Below, piece by piece: positions 17,419-26,407 of a DNA stretch of 64,000 nucleotides (position 1 is the stretch's first letter; every line of letters begins with the position of its first letter). The notes beneath the pieces are model-generated. The model was given only the letters and a program-made list of their open reading frames with translations, was not told the DNA's origin and ran no database searches. The stretch is from assembly GCA_963829835.1 (NCBI GenBank), contig CAWHKC010000003.1:606157-670156 (forward strand), in the 5' to 3' direction. Source of the stretch: Berkiella sp963829835. GTDB taxonomy: Bacteria > Pseudomonadota > Gammaproteobacteria > Berkiellales > Berkiellaceae. A program made the position numbers and the translations under genes.

Positions 17419-18864
17419 ATGCCAACTGAACAAGAAATGAAAGATCTTAAAGCCTTAGAAGAAAAATTGGATATTGAGTTACGACAGGTGAGGGAAAGTA
17501 TTGATAAAATAATAGGAAGGGCTTTAAAAAAGCAACGACCAGATGATAGAAAGGCTGCGCTTAATTTTTACATGCAACAATTAGAAAATGTTCGTCATTA
17601 TCTGAATCCTGAAAAAAGAATTTCACAATATAACGATCTGGTTAATGGTTTATTAAATAATCCACAGAAGAATCTGCAAGGTTTTGTTATGCTCGAAGAG
17701 CAATGGAAGACTTTTAAATTTTCTGAAGCTGAAAAACTCATTTTCCAACCGCAAATTGCTAAACTTCAAGCAATTCAAGCTGAACTAAGTGCAAAGCAAG
17801 CCACGATTAAATCAAGAGAGGTTAGCGAAAAACCTGTTACTGAAAAACGATCAAGTGTTATTAGAACCGCTTCTGCGTCAGCCGTGGTTGAACCTCAATC
17901 GTCTAAACCCTTTCTAACGATAGATTTTCAAAAATATATTAATCAGCTTGAAAAGCTTGAGAAAGAGCTTACGAGATCAAATCAGTCTACGTTGAAATCG
18001 ATGTATAAAAATATCAAAAAGAAAACACTATCTACGCTTGGAAAACAACATACAACAAAGCTTGAGATGATTAAACAATTAAAAGCTGAATTAATTAATC
18101 TACGCAATGCAAGCCAAAACAAAACCACCAATTTATCTTCGACTCAAATCACGCTCAAATTGCTAGAGTCGCTTGATAGAATACAACAATTAGATGAAAA
18201 GAGAGTAGGATTTCATTCCGACAAACAAAGCCCATTTTATCAAATTGTTGAGTTGTTAAATAGTGATATTGTAAAAACAAGTCCCAGCATTCTATGTTGT
18301 GAATTTATAAAAGAATATGCCAATAATAAATATGGTTCAGCTCGTAAGCACTTTGGGGAATATGTTGATCGTATCAAAGATGATGCCAAATATAAGGATC
18401 CTATGTACAAGCCTAAAACCGGTGATTACAAAGCAAAAGACCCTACTTTTAAAACGGGTGATTATTTAAACTTAGTATATCCTTTGCCCACAGATGAGAG
18501 AGATCAATTAACAATAGATTCTTTTAGTAAATTCATTGAAATAGAGAAAAATAAAGAGTCAGAACTCAATGCGATATTTCTAATCATGGTTGAAGCAAAG
18601 TCGATTTCAGTATTGATTGAAAGAGCAAATGCGGCGATACAAAAATATAAAGATGATCCTCAATTATTAAATGACGCCCTTGAGAATTTTATAGTTCAAA
18701 TTGATCAAAAGTGTGCTTTGTTAAAAGATTTAAAGGCAGGTCCATTAGCTAAAATTGAAGATAAAGAGACTAGAAGGGGCTTAAAATCCTTAGTAACTTT
18801 GATAGATGGATCTGTCGATGAGTTAAGAAATAAACAATCCAAATCGTATAGGCCTGAGTTATAG
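17419..18864 (+). CDS. Hypothetical coiled-coil protein, 481 residues
   Basis: A soluble, charged protein with heptad-like helices at the N-terminus (about 5-50 and 100-140) and a Ser-rich linker near 145-160. It has no signal or membrane segment and no motif I recognise. A local repeat (KYKDPMYKPKTGDYKAKDP then TFKTGDYLNL) lies near 325-350. Style and composition resemble several other large unknown proteins in this window that could be secreted effectors, but nothing here proves that. It converges on the TerC gene with a 2-bp gap. Confidence 0.6.
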   Translation: MPTEQEMKDLKALEEKLDIELRQVRESIDKIIGRALKKQRPDDRKAALNFYMQQLENVRHYLNPEKRISQYNDLVNGLLNNPQKNLQGFVMLEEQWKTFKFSEAEKLIFQPQIAKLQAIQAELSAKQATIKSREVSEKPVTEKRSSVIRTASASAVVEPQSSKPFLTIDFQKYINQLEKLEKELTRSNQSTLKSMYKNIKKKTLSTLGKQHTTKLEMIKQLKAELINLRNASQNKTTNLSSTQITLKLLESLDRIQQLDEKRVGFHSDKQSPFYQIVELLNSDIVKTSPSILCCEFIKEYANNKYGSARKHFGEYVDRIKDDAKYKDPMYKPKTGDYKAKDPTFKTGDYLNLVYPLPTDERDQLTIDSFSKFIEIEKNKESELNAIFLIMVEAKSISVLIERANAAIQKYKDDPQLLNDALENFIVQIDQKCALLKDLKAGPLAKIEDKETRRGLKSLVTLIDGSVDELRNKQSKSYRPEL

Positions 18865-18866
18865 CC

Positions 18867-19607
18867 TCACTGATGTTTCTGGGTTTGATGTTTCATAACC
18901 GCTCTCATCTTCAGATTAAGCAATTCCACAAAAACAGAATAAGCCATAGCAAAGTAGATGTAGCCTTTAGGAATGTGTATTTCCATCCCTTCGCAAACAA
19001 GTGCGACACCGATTAAAATTAAAAAACTTAATGCTAACATTTTAATGGTAGGGTGCTTATCGATATAATCGCCGATAGATTTGGCCGCGAACATCATGAC
19101 AAAAACCGAGATAACTATCGCTATAACCATAATAGGTATTTGATTAGCAAGTCCCACGGCTGTAATAACGGAATCTAGAGAAAAGATAATATCAATCAAG
19201 CCAATTTGAATAATGATGAAAAAAAAGTTGGGATATTTAACGGCATGTTCGGGTTTATTTTCATCATGATTCTCTTCAAAGCTTTGAGCGATCTCATGGA
19301 TACTTTTAACTATTAGGAAAAGACCTCCCACGAATAAGATTATATCTCTTCCCGAAATGTCGGTACCCCAGAGTGTAAATAATGGTTTGGTGAGATGCAT
19401 TATCCAAACTAAGGTTAATAACAGCGCTATCCTGGTGGCCATAGCAAAACCTAAACCAAGAAGACGGGCGGGCTGACGTTTATGCTTTGGAAGCCTACCA
19501 ACCAATATCGTAATCATGATGATGTTATCAAAGCCCAGTACAATCTCAAGCGCCGTTAGCGTGATGAGAGCCATCCAAGCTTGAGGATCTGTTACCCATT
19601 CAATCAT
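18867..19607 (-). CDS. TerC/YgdQ-family integral membrane protein
   Basis: The 246-residue protein has about seven membrane helices and the two family motifs with acidic residues in helices: EIVLGFDNIIM near residue 20 and IDIIFSLDSVITAVGLANQ near 140. TerC-family proteins are linked to metal (often manganese) efflux and to metal loading of exported enzymes. Length fits the short YgdQ-like branch. It stands alone between convergent and divergent neighbours. Confidence 0.88.
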   Translation of the reverse strand: MIEWVTDPQAWMALITLTALEIVLGFDNIIMITILVGRLPKHKRQPARLLGLGFAMATRIALLLTLVWIMHLTKPLFTLWGTDISGRDIILFVGGLFLIVKSIHEIAQSFEENHDENKPEHAVKYPNFFFIIIQIGLIDIIFSLDSVITAVGLANQIPIMVIAIVISVFVMMFAAKSIGDYIDKHPTIKMLALSFLILIGVALVCEGMEIHIPKGYIYFAMAYSVFVELLNLKMRAVMKHQTQKHQ

Positions 19608-19759
19608 AAGAAGTCGCCGTTTAAGTTATTGATCAACTTATAACTATATATTTAGAAGCGGTCAATGTGATCCCACTGAATTTAAACCATCCTTCCAACT
19701 AGCTAATTTGCTACTAGGCGGTCTATATTTTTTACATAGATAAGACCTTGGAGGCGATA

Positions 19760-20035
19760 ATGGTTGGCAGGATACTCATGTTATGTACAGGGATAGCGTT
19801 ATGTTATTCCACATTGGCAAATGCACAGGGTGGGGCATTAGTAAAGCAGGGTTATAGCACGACCTCAGGAAGGTACAACGAATATATGATAAGAGGCTAT
19901 AACATCCAACCAAATAGACCAGGGCTTTGGGATGACGGTTGCAGAACAGATAATTACTACTGTATGGCCGCATTAGAACGTCGCAGAGCAAGAGAAACTT
20001 TTGTAGAGCCCGATATTTTGAGAGGGCATAGATAA
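19760..20035 (+). CDS. Small exported protein, 91 residues
   Basis: The ATG at 19760 with GGAGG eight bases upstream gives a signal peptide ending in TLANA (about residue 20) and a mature part of about 70 residues. It contains two cysteines (DDGCRTDNYYCMAAL) that could form a disulfide, and many Arg and Tyr. An in-frame TTG at 19748 is less likely because it overlaps the ribosome site. A strong terminator follows 2 bp after the stop. Family unknown. Confidence 0.65.
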   Translation: MVGRILMLCTGIALCYSTLANAQGGALVKQGYSTTSGRYNEYMIRGYNIQPNRPGLWDDGCRTDNYYCMAALERRRARETFVEPDILRGHR

Positions 20036-20036
20036 G

Positions 20037-20065
20037 AAAAAGGCCTCTGATGAGGCCTTTTTTTT
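20037..20065. terminator. Bidirectional intrinsic terminator
   Basis: GGCCTC-TGAT-GAGGCC forms a 6-bp GC stem flanked by five A on the left and eight T on the right. It therefore ends the small exported protein gene on the plus strand and uraA on the minus strand, whose stop codon overlaps it. Confidence 0.9.
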
Positions 20066-21326
20066 AAGCGTGTGATTCTTTGGAAGCTTTATCCGGAGGA
20101 AGAAGCAGGTTTAATATAACTCCCGCTAAGCCGCCTAAACCAATACCACTGATTGTGAAATTATCCGCGCCGAGTGTTAAACCGCCTACGGGGATTACTA
20201 ATACTATTCCAACGATTGTCATATTACGTGGGCTCATCAAATCTTCTTGGCACTGGGTTAGCAAATGTAAGCCAGTAACGATAATGGCACCAAACAATAA
20301 GATCAGTACGCCGCCCATAACAGGGAGGGGAATTGTTTGTAAGAAGACGCCTACTTTACCAATAAAAGCTAATGAAATGGCGAACAAGCTTGCCCAGGTC
20401 ATAATGCCAGGATTAAATGTTTTAGTAATAGCAACGCCAGCTGTTACTTCAGCATAAGTAATGCTGGGAGGGCCACCGACAGAGGAGGCAACCATTGTTG
20501 CCACGCCATCACCTAATAGGCTGCGATGCAATCCAGGATAACGAACATAGTTACGTCTTGTGATCCCACCAATGGCAACGATATCACCGATATGTTCAAT
20601 AGCAGAAACCGCTGCGATGGGTATCATTAATAAAGCAGCTTGCCAATTAACACTTGGAGTTGAAAAATGAGGCAACTGGAACCAGCTCGCAGTTGTAACA
20701 GTTGAAAAATCTACGATGCCAAGCCATAAGCTGGCAATATAGCCGAAAATAATACCGACTAAGATAGGGATAAGTTGGATCCGACCTTTGCCAAACAGAC
20801 GTGTGACAATGGTTGCGAGCAATGCTATACCGGCAACAATCAATGCGGTGTTTCTTTCGAATAAGACAACATCACCATGACTGTCTTTGCCAATGGCCAT
20901 GTTAATGGCAACTGGTGCAAGCACGAGGCCAATATTCATAATAATGGGGCCAGTGATTAACGTTGGAAATAAGCGATTAACAAATTCTTGGCTGCGGATA
21001 TAAACCAACAAGCTCATTAAATAATAAACGACGCCACAAACGGCAAGTCCAAAGAGAGTAGCTTCTATGCCCCAAGTTTGGATCCCATAAATGGTAGCGG
21101 GTACAAATGCAAAGGAAGAACCCAAAAAGCAGGGGATTTGACCTTTAGTAATAATTTGAAAAATAAGTGTTCCGATCCCTGCAGTAAAAAGGGCAACACT
21201 TGGATCCATGCCAGTGAGCAAGGGAACCATCACGGTTGCGCCGATCGCGATAAAGAGGGTTTGTGCGCCTAGTAAGCAATCTGAAAATTTGAAGGAATAA
21301 TCTTGTGGAACGGGAGGCTTATTCAT
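20064..21326 (-). CDS. uraA: UraA-type uracil/xanthine permease
   Basis: The 420-residue transporter of the nucleobase-cation symport family starts DYSFKFSDCLLGAQTLFIAIGATVMVP. It shows the family features FLGSSFAF near 65, AVSAIEHIGDI near 235 with the substrate-binding Glu, and GGPPSITYAE near 280. It imports uracil or a related base with protons. Length and motif order match UraA. It is a single gene ending at the shared terminator. Confidence 0.9.
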   Translation of the reverse strand: MNKPPVPQDYSFKFSDCLLGAQTLFIAIGATVMVPLLTGMDPSVALFTAGIGTLIFQIITKGQIPCFLGSSFAFVPATIYGIQTWGIEATLFGLAVCGVVYYLMSLLVYIRSQEFVNRLFPTLITGPIIMNIGLVLAPVAINMAIGKDSHGDVVLFERNTALIVAGIALLATIVTRLFGKGRIQLIPILVGIIFGYIASLWLGIVDFSTVTTASWFQLPHFSTPSVNWQAALLMIPIAAVSAIEHIGDIVAIGGITRRNYVRYPGLHRSLLGDGVATMVASSVGGPPSITYAEVTAGVAITKTFNPGIMTWASLFAISLAFIGKVGVFLQTIPLPVMGGVLILLFGAIIVTGLHLLTQCQEDLMSPRNMTIVGIVLVIPVGGLTLGADNFTISGIGLGGLAGVILNLLLPPDKASKESHA

Positions 21327-21479
21327 AGGAACGTTTTCACCATCATCGATTAGAGCTGGTTAGTAAGTTAACACATTTTTGGTTAAGGAACTACAAGCAA
21401 GAGACTGAAACTTAGGAGGGGAATGATAAACGGTGTATCTCATAAAAGCTACGGATATTGTATTCAGGTGTGTATGCAC

Positions 21480-21580
21480 TGGATGCCGCGGACAAGCCGC
21501 GGCACGTAGATGCTACTTACCGCGACTTGTTCGCGGTATCCATGTTCCGTCTACTTACCGCGACTTGTTCGCGGTATCCA
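21480..21580. repeat. Family A palindromic repeats, three copies
   Basis: Three 29-bp units (21480-21508, 21514-21542, 21552-21580) carry the core GCCGCG-N-ACAAG-N-CGCGGC or its complement. The first is inverted relative to the other two. The last abuts the stop codon of the M50 protease gene. The same unit recurs at 27761-27920, 30611-30725, 48840-48938 and 55679-55721. Confidence 0.85.
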
Positions 21581-22231
21581 TCAATGTATATGAAATAAGG
21601 TAATCAACCAATTTTGGACGAACGAAATTGCCGGTAACATTATCTTCGAAAGAACCCCCGACATGATAAGAGCAAGAATAATCAGAATCCCAAACGGGGT
21701 CATTTTATTAAAACGCGCATCCCAAGGGGCAGGCAAGAGGGAGTAAATCAATCGGCTGCCATCCAAGGGAGGGATAGGGATAAGATTTAAGACCATCAAT
21801 AGAATGTTAATCATTAAACCCGCTTGGCACATCAATACCAGGGGAAGGAAGATATCCTGCTTGGGGAATAATAAGTACAGTTTTAAAATACTAATCCAAG
21901 CAATGGCCATGAGAAAGTTGGAGACAGGGCCTGCAAGGGCCACCAAGGCAAAATCCCTTTTAGGGTGTCTTAGTCGGTTTTGATTAACTGGGACAGGTTT
22001 AGCCCAGCCAAAAATAAAACCTGTTGTCAGCATTAATATAATAGGCAATATAATGGTTCCAATAGGATCGATATGCTTTAAAGGGTTAGCAGATATGCGT
22101 CCTAATTGATAAGCCGTATCATCGCCTAGTTTATAAGCAATATAACCATGGGCAGCTTCATGTAAGGTGACGGCAAAAAGAATAGGTAAAATCCAAATCG
22201 CAATCTGCTGAATTGTAGTTAGTTGGTCCAA
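21581..22231 (-). CDS. Site-2 protease family (M50) membrane metalloprotease
   Basis: The 216-residue protein has the zinc motif HEAAH (24-28) in its first helix region and the third ligand motif NLIPIPPLDGSRL near residue 150. About five membrane helices are seen. Size and the GRISANPLKHIDPIGTI segment place it in the YwhC-like group of short S2P homologues with no PDZ domain. Substrate unknown. It lies 13 bp after the DOT1-like gene, in the same direction. Confidence 0.87.
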   Translation of the reverse strand: MDQLTTIQQIAIWILPILFAVTLHEAAHGYIAYKLGDDTAYQLGRISANPLKHIDPIGTIILPIILMLTTGFIFGWAKPVPVNQNRLRHPKRDFALVALAGPVSNFLMAIAWISILKLYLLFPKQDIFLPLVLMCQAGLMINILLMVLNLIPIPPLDGSRLIYSLLPAPWDARFNKMTPFGILIILALIMSGVLSKIMLPAISFVQNWLITLFHIH

Positions 22232-22244
22232 CGAACATTTCCTT

Positions 22245-22946
22245 TTAATGCATCTTTTCGTATATGTAAGTTGAGGTTAGTCCCCAACTCATCAACTCCA
22301 TCCCTTGATAATGTTTGTTAAAGGCAGGAAAGGGAAGTGTTTTAGAAGTGATGATAACTCTTGCTCCACGTTTTAATTGAACTAGTTTATATAAAATTTC
22401 TTGCCAAGTCGCGCTTGTGTAGGCAGTTGCGTTTATAAAAATGATATCAGCGTCCGTAAACTGCTGATTCAATAAGTTATCATTTATAAAACAAACATCA
22501 AAATGATTTAAAGGTATATTATGCTTTGCAAGATATTGTTGGTGCTTTTGCATAGCTAGAAGATGTAATGATTCAATGAGTTCAATCCCTATGACTTTAA
22601 AAGAGGGATATCGCAATTTAACGGCCATGGTGGATTTGCCACTGCCAGAGCCCAAATCATAATAAACGGCTTTGGGGTGCGGTTGAATGTGAGAGATAAG
22701 ATCTAATAAAGCACAGATATCAATTTCGCCATAATGGAGATCCGGTGAAGGTTTTTCTATTTTTTTTCTAGCTTCTTGAGCAACTTCGAAGGGATTGGTA
22801 TCGTGAAATAGGGTATTTAATTCATTAATAATTTTTTGATATTTTCTTTTACGGGAATAATCCAGAAAAATCTTTTTGACAAGCGGGATTAGAATCAGCA
22901 GACCCACCAGTAATAAGAAAAGTACGAACACATCATCTTGTTTCAT
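22245..22946 (-). CDS. DOT1-like SAM methyltransferase with N-terminal membrane segment
   Basis: The 233-residue protein starts with a hydrophobic helix (about 6-27) and then a class I methyltransferase domain. Motif order resembles the DOT1 histone lysine methyltransferases: HYGEIDI (YGE at 72-74), YYDLGSGSGKS (96-105), VIGIEL with E122, IIFINATAY (168-176) and GARVIITSK (194-202). DOT1L has YGE, DLGSG, a Glu after the second strand, VNN-F and GGRIVSSK at matching places. The AnkH-like gene lies 1 bp upstream, suggesting co-expression. A histone substrate is inference; it may be an ordinary membrane-bound methyltransferase. Confidence 0.6.
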   Translation of the reverse strand: MKQDDVFVLFLLLVGLLILIPLVKKIFLDYSRKRKYQKIINELNTLFHDTNPFEVAQEARKKIEKPSPDLHYGEIDICALLDLISHIQPHPKAVYYDLGSGSGKSTMAVKLRYPSFKVIGIELIESLHLLAMQKHQQYLAKHNIPLNHFDVCFINDNLLNQQFTDADIIFINATAYTSATWQEILYKLVQLKRGARVIITSKTLPFPAFNKHYQGMELMSWGLTSTYIYEKMH

Positions 22947-22947
22947 A

Positions 22948-24345
22948 TTAATACGTAAATTGATTTAGTTTATAACCACACATTTCAACCAGTTGTTGAA
23001 ATGCTCGCCCTTCAGAACTTTGATTGCCTCTAACAAAAATATTTGCATATATACGTACGATGTAATGAAATTCCTTCCGGGATAGAATTTTAAGTATTTT
23101 CTGTGCACGGTTTACGTCTTGAGTCTTATTCGGATTGCTGGACTGAAAAAGGACGGCACCAAGAAGTGCAGCTCTTGCTTTTTGCCTAGAAAATGACATT
23201 TTATCAAAGTCAATTAAACTGTCTTCTAGTGCGCGATCTTTATCCCATTCCAGCCAAGTATAATAAAATTTCATCATATCACCCACAAGGGCGTCAACTT
23301 TTGATTTATCTTTAATTTCTTCATGTAACAACATATATAGCATTGTGGGTACTGATGATTCAGAATTTGCCCAAGAACAATTTCCAGTTATTTGGTGTTT
23401 TATAGGCAGATTTGCATAGGGTTGTAAGTTAAGAATTCGATGTAGATCTGATTTGATAAATTTTGCTGTTTGCGGCTTGTAGAGCATCTCAATATATAAA
23501 TCAAGGGTTAAATTCTGCGGATTTCCCATTTTGTAGATGACGATCGGATCGGTCATTTTCTGTACGCCCCGGTCACACTTAGCTAAAAATCGCCCGTATT
23601 TAATGTAATTAATAGCATGTGCTTGATAGGAAACAGGAAGTAATAATAAATCGATATTGAGTAATTTTGTTATTACGTCCTTATTTTGTTCTACGCTTTT
23701 ATTAAAATGTTTAAATTCTCTTAGATTTGATGCATTTGCTAATGATTGTATAATAATTTTCAGTTCTTCAGAGTGAATATCCATTCTATGGGCGACATAG
23801 CTTTGTATAAATCGAGTTAATGACTCTCGAATTAAATTCAAAGTAAATTCAAGGTAAAAACCTTCAAGATCAATCGATATAAACAATCCTTCAGCATTTA
23901 CAACATCCGTATGGCCTTTGAGTTCAAAACGATGTCCAACAAGCTTGGTTAAAATGAAGTCTTTGGCAAATTCAATTTTTGCACCACGACTTACTAAAAG
24001 TTTAACTAATTCTTGATTATTTCTTAAAATTGGATAAAAAAGAGCGGGTTGGCCACTGGAATTATAGGAGTTTGGATTTGCCCCATGATCCAAATATAAT
24101 TCAACGAGATCTATATTGTTGATATCTATGGCCCAATGCAAAGCATTTGAACCTGTAATATCCACAATATTGACGTTGGCATTATATTTTAAAAGAAGAT
24201 TTGCTATATCACTACGATTTGTAACTGTGGCGTGTATGAGAGGATTATATCCATATTCATCAATAAGGTTTACCTGCGCCCCTTGTTCAAGGAGTCGTTG
24301 GACTCCTTGAAAAGTTCCCTTAAGTATTTCCTTGGAAAGGGACAT
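22948..24345 (-). CDS. ankH: AnkH/LegA3-like ankyrin-repeat effector candidate
   Basis: The 465-residue protein has three to four ankyrin repeats (about 5-125; DEYGYNPLIHATVTNRSDIA, then GSNALHWAIDINNIDLVELY). A large C-terminal region follows with GNCSWANSES near residue 322. The length and this GNCSWAN motif resemble Legionella AnkH (LegA3), a Dot/Icm effector whose C-terminal domain has a cysteine-protease-like fold. That match is from memory. A clear AAGGAG precedes the ATG. The gene stops 1 bp before the DOT1-like start, so the two are likely one transcript. Confidence 0.75.
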   Translation of the reverse strand: MSLSKEILKGTFQGVQRLLEQGAQVNLIDEYGYNPLIHATVTNRSDIANLLLKYNANVNIVDITGSNALHWAIDINNIDLVELYLDHGANPNSYNSSGQPALFYPILRNNQELVKLLVSRGAKIEFAKDFILTKLVGHRFELKGHTDVVNAEGLFISIDLEGFYLEFTLNLIRESLTRFIQSYVAHRMDIHSEELKIIIQSLANASNLREFKHFNKSVEQNKDVITKLLNIDLLLLPVSYQAHAINYIKYGRFLAKCDRGVQKMTDPIVIYKMGNPQNLTLDLYIEMLYKPQTAKFIKSDLHRILNLQPYANLPIKHQITGNCSWANSESSVPTMLYMLLHEEIKDKSKVDALVGDMMKFYYTWLEWDKDRALEDSLIDFDKMSFSRQKARAALLGAVLFQSSNPNKTQDVNRAQKILKILSRKEFHYIVRIYANIFVRGNQSSEGRAFQQLVEMCGYKLNQFTY

Positions 24346-24367
24346 ATTAACTCCTTAAAGGTACCCC

Positions 24368-24937
24368 TTAGGTTGCTATACCACCAGGACCCCTAGGTTT
24401 AATAGTTGGAGTAAGTTTTGGCCCTTCATATCTGAGTTTAGCTTCAAGCCTTTTGCTCATATCCATTTTCAATTTGTTTTTATATTGATTCACTAAAGCA
24501 TCTTTTGCTTTTGGATCTGCATTTGGATCTGCTTGTGCATCAATCATTTGATTATAAGCATCTTGAAAACTCGTATCTCCAGGTTTATCAAACTTATCAC
24601 CCCATGGAACGGGTTCAAATTGTTGAACACGTTTTGCTACTAGTCCTGGTTCAATTCCAAGGAGGCGTTGATTGGTTAATTCTGGTCTATTATCACCCCG
24701 AGGCATTTGATTATCCTCGTGCATTCGTCGGACCAATGCTAGGTGTTGATCCAATAACTTATCCAGTCTTTTTTCAATACTTGGGATCAGTTCTTTCACA
24801 TGATCGGGTGTTAAACGGAATGTATTGCCCTGGGCTTTTGCTTGAGCATTCAGCATTTGCTGTAGTCTGTCGGCGCCAAACTTCAGTATAAAATTGTACT
24901 GTTCAACAAATTGTTCCCAGCTTTTTGGATCAGCCAT
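24368..24937 (-). CDS. Hypothetical protein, 189 residues
   Basis: A soluble, charged protein with a GGAGG ribosome site six bases before its ATG. It starts MADPKSWEQFVEQYNFILKF and contains helical segments and an Asp/Ala-rich stretch (DAQADPNADPKAKDAL) near 135. The C-terminus is Pro/Gly-rich. No signal or known motif. It lies 22 bp upstream of the AnkH-like gene in the same direction, so it may belong to the same operon and be a related secreted protein or partner. Confidence 0.6.
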   Translation of the reverse strand: MADPKSWEQFVEQYNFILKFGADRLQQMLNAQAKAQGNTFRLTPDHVKELIPSIEKRLDKLLDQHLALVRRMHEDNQMPRGDNRPELTNQRLLGIEPGLVAKRVQQFEPVPWGDKFDKPGDTSFQDAYNQMIDAQADPNADPKAKDALVNQYKNKLKMDMSKRLEAKLRYEGPKLTPTIKPRGPGGIAT

Positions 24938-25098
24938 ATCGAACCTCCATTGAGGATGTATATATTTAGAAGATTAGCTTAATTTAACATATAGTATGAT
25001 GAAACACCACCTTCTAGCGCTCAACGGTCGGTCTAAAGGTGTAGTTTATCGGAAGGATCCAGAGATATTTTTAAATAATAAATCTAAAAAACAATAGC

Positions 25099-25779
25099 TT
25101 ATCTTTTGGAGATGTTTTCTATGATTGGGGGAGTATCACAAGTTAGGAAACACAGGCAATTTCCTTCGCACTTTATTTTCACTTTCGCCTTGGTTGTAAG
25201 ATTCCGCATAGCGTGATTGCCAAGCTGTGTAATGACTTTTTCTTGTATGTCCCACTTCAGACCCTGAGTTGTTAACTTGGCCTCAGGAAAGGGAAAGAAG
25301 GAGATAATTCCTCCAATTTCAGTGGTGATACACGTATTCTCATGTAAGGAAAAGACCCATTGTCTGGATTCATCGAATGAATGCATAAGGACAATTTCCA
25401 TTTTTTTATCAAATCGATGGAGCATACTTAAATTATGTATTGAGTGGTCAGCAGACTTACCGAGAGCACCAAGACAAATAATACTTTTAAAATTATTTTG
25501 TTCGGCAAAAAAAAGTGCTTTTTCAAAGTCAGTTGAGTTTTGATCTTCAATAAAATGAACTTTTGACTCGGGAAAGTGCATTTGTGTGTCTTCAGGCGTA
25601 GCAAATTGAGTGCCAACAGCGATAGAATCCATATCACCAATAATGATGTCTGGGGTGATAGAAAAATCCCGAAGGGTAATTGCAGCACCGTCGGTGCAGA
25701 TGAGTGTGCGGTAGTGAATTCCTTGCCAGAGTTCTGGACGAGGTATTTCGCCATTTACGACAATGAGAGCATCGTACAC
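25099..25779 (-). CDS. thiN: Thiamine pyrophosphokinase
   Basis: The 226-residue protein has the family motifs TDGAAITL (near 30), PDIIIGDMDSI (near 43), the acidic EDQNSTDFEKALFFA (near 78) and GALGKSADHSIHNL (near 100). It converts thiamine to thiamine diphosphate using ATP. The C-terminal binding domain is present (GLKWDIQEKVI, near 174), although the final part is less typical. It is a single gene. Confidence 0.88.
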   Translation of the reverse strand: MYDALIVVNGEIPRPELWQGIHYRTLICTDGAAITLRDFSITPDIIIGDMDSIAVGTQFATPEDTQMHFPESKVHFIEDQNSTDFEKALFFAEQNNFKSIICLGALGKSADHSIHNLSMLHRFDKKMEIVLMHSFDESRQWVFSLHENTCITTEIGGIISFFPFPEAKLTTQGLKWDIQEKVITQLGNHAMRNLTTKAKVKIKCEGNCLCFLTCDTPPIIENISKR

Positions 25780-25954
25780 AATATGTCCTTAGAGAAAACC
25801 GAAGTCATCATACCATTTTGTTAAGTGGGAAAGAGTATTGGTGAGGGAATTTAAAAATAGTGCATTCCTTTTCTGAGTCAACTCAGGTATGGTATGCAAA
25901 ATTATCTCTATTAGTAAAGTGTACATCTTAGTTAGTTAATTTAAGGGAGAATCT

Positions 25955-26347
25955 ATGAAAACCAAATTACTCGTTGCGTTGGTAGCTTGTGTAGCGATCG
26001 GTGCTTGCTCTAAGTCCGAAACCACTACAGATAAGAAAACCACCACTGAAACCACCACAGAACACAAATCAACTGATGGTGCTCATCCTGGTGCTACCCC
26101 TGCTACTCCAGCTCCGGGTCAAGGTCATAGCATGAATGAAGGTGCTACCACTATCGCTGCTGATACAAGCAACACCGATACAAATAACACCAGCACCACC
26201 ACAACTGCTACAACAACTGATGCTGATAAGAAAGCACAAGATATGAAGCAGGACATGGCTAACACTGCTAATCAAACTCAAGGTGGTACCAATAACACTA
26301 CTACCTCAACAACAACCACAGATACTCATTCACACGCTGAAGACTAA
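25955..26347 (+). CDS. Thr-rich low-complexity lipoprotein
   Basis: The 130-residue protein has a lipoprotein signal (MKTKLLVALVACVAIGAC, lipobox IGAC) and a mature part made mostly of Thr, Asp, Asn and Ala with runs such as TTTDKKTTTETTTEH. AAGGGAGAA precedes the ATG. Such tails are unfolded and may reach into the periplasm or be exposed. Family unknown. A shared hairpin terminator follows 28 bp after the stop. Confidence 0.75.
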   Translation: MKTKLLVALVACVAIGACSKSETTTDKKTTTETTTEHKSTDGAHPGATPATPAPGQGHSMNEGATTIAADTSNTDTNNTSTTTTATTTDADKKAQDMKQDMANTANQTQGGTNNTTTSTTTTDTHSHAED

Positions 26348-26374
26348 AATTCTTTAGTGTTTTGAAGGCGCTAT

Positions 26375-26407
26375 AAATAGGGGTTAGATTCAGTCTAACC
26401 TCTATTT
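26375..26407. terminator. Hairpin terminator between convergent genes
   Basis: AAATAGGGGTTAGA and TCTAACCTCTATTT pair with one mismatch or wobble around a TTCAG loop, giving a stem with A-rich and T-rich flanks. It ends the Thr-rich lipoprotein gene and overlaps the 3' end of the convergent six-Cys gene, so it probably works in both directions. Confidence 0.7.
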
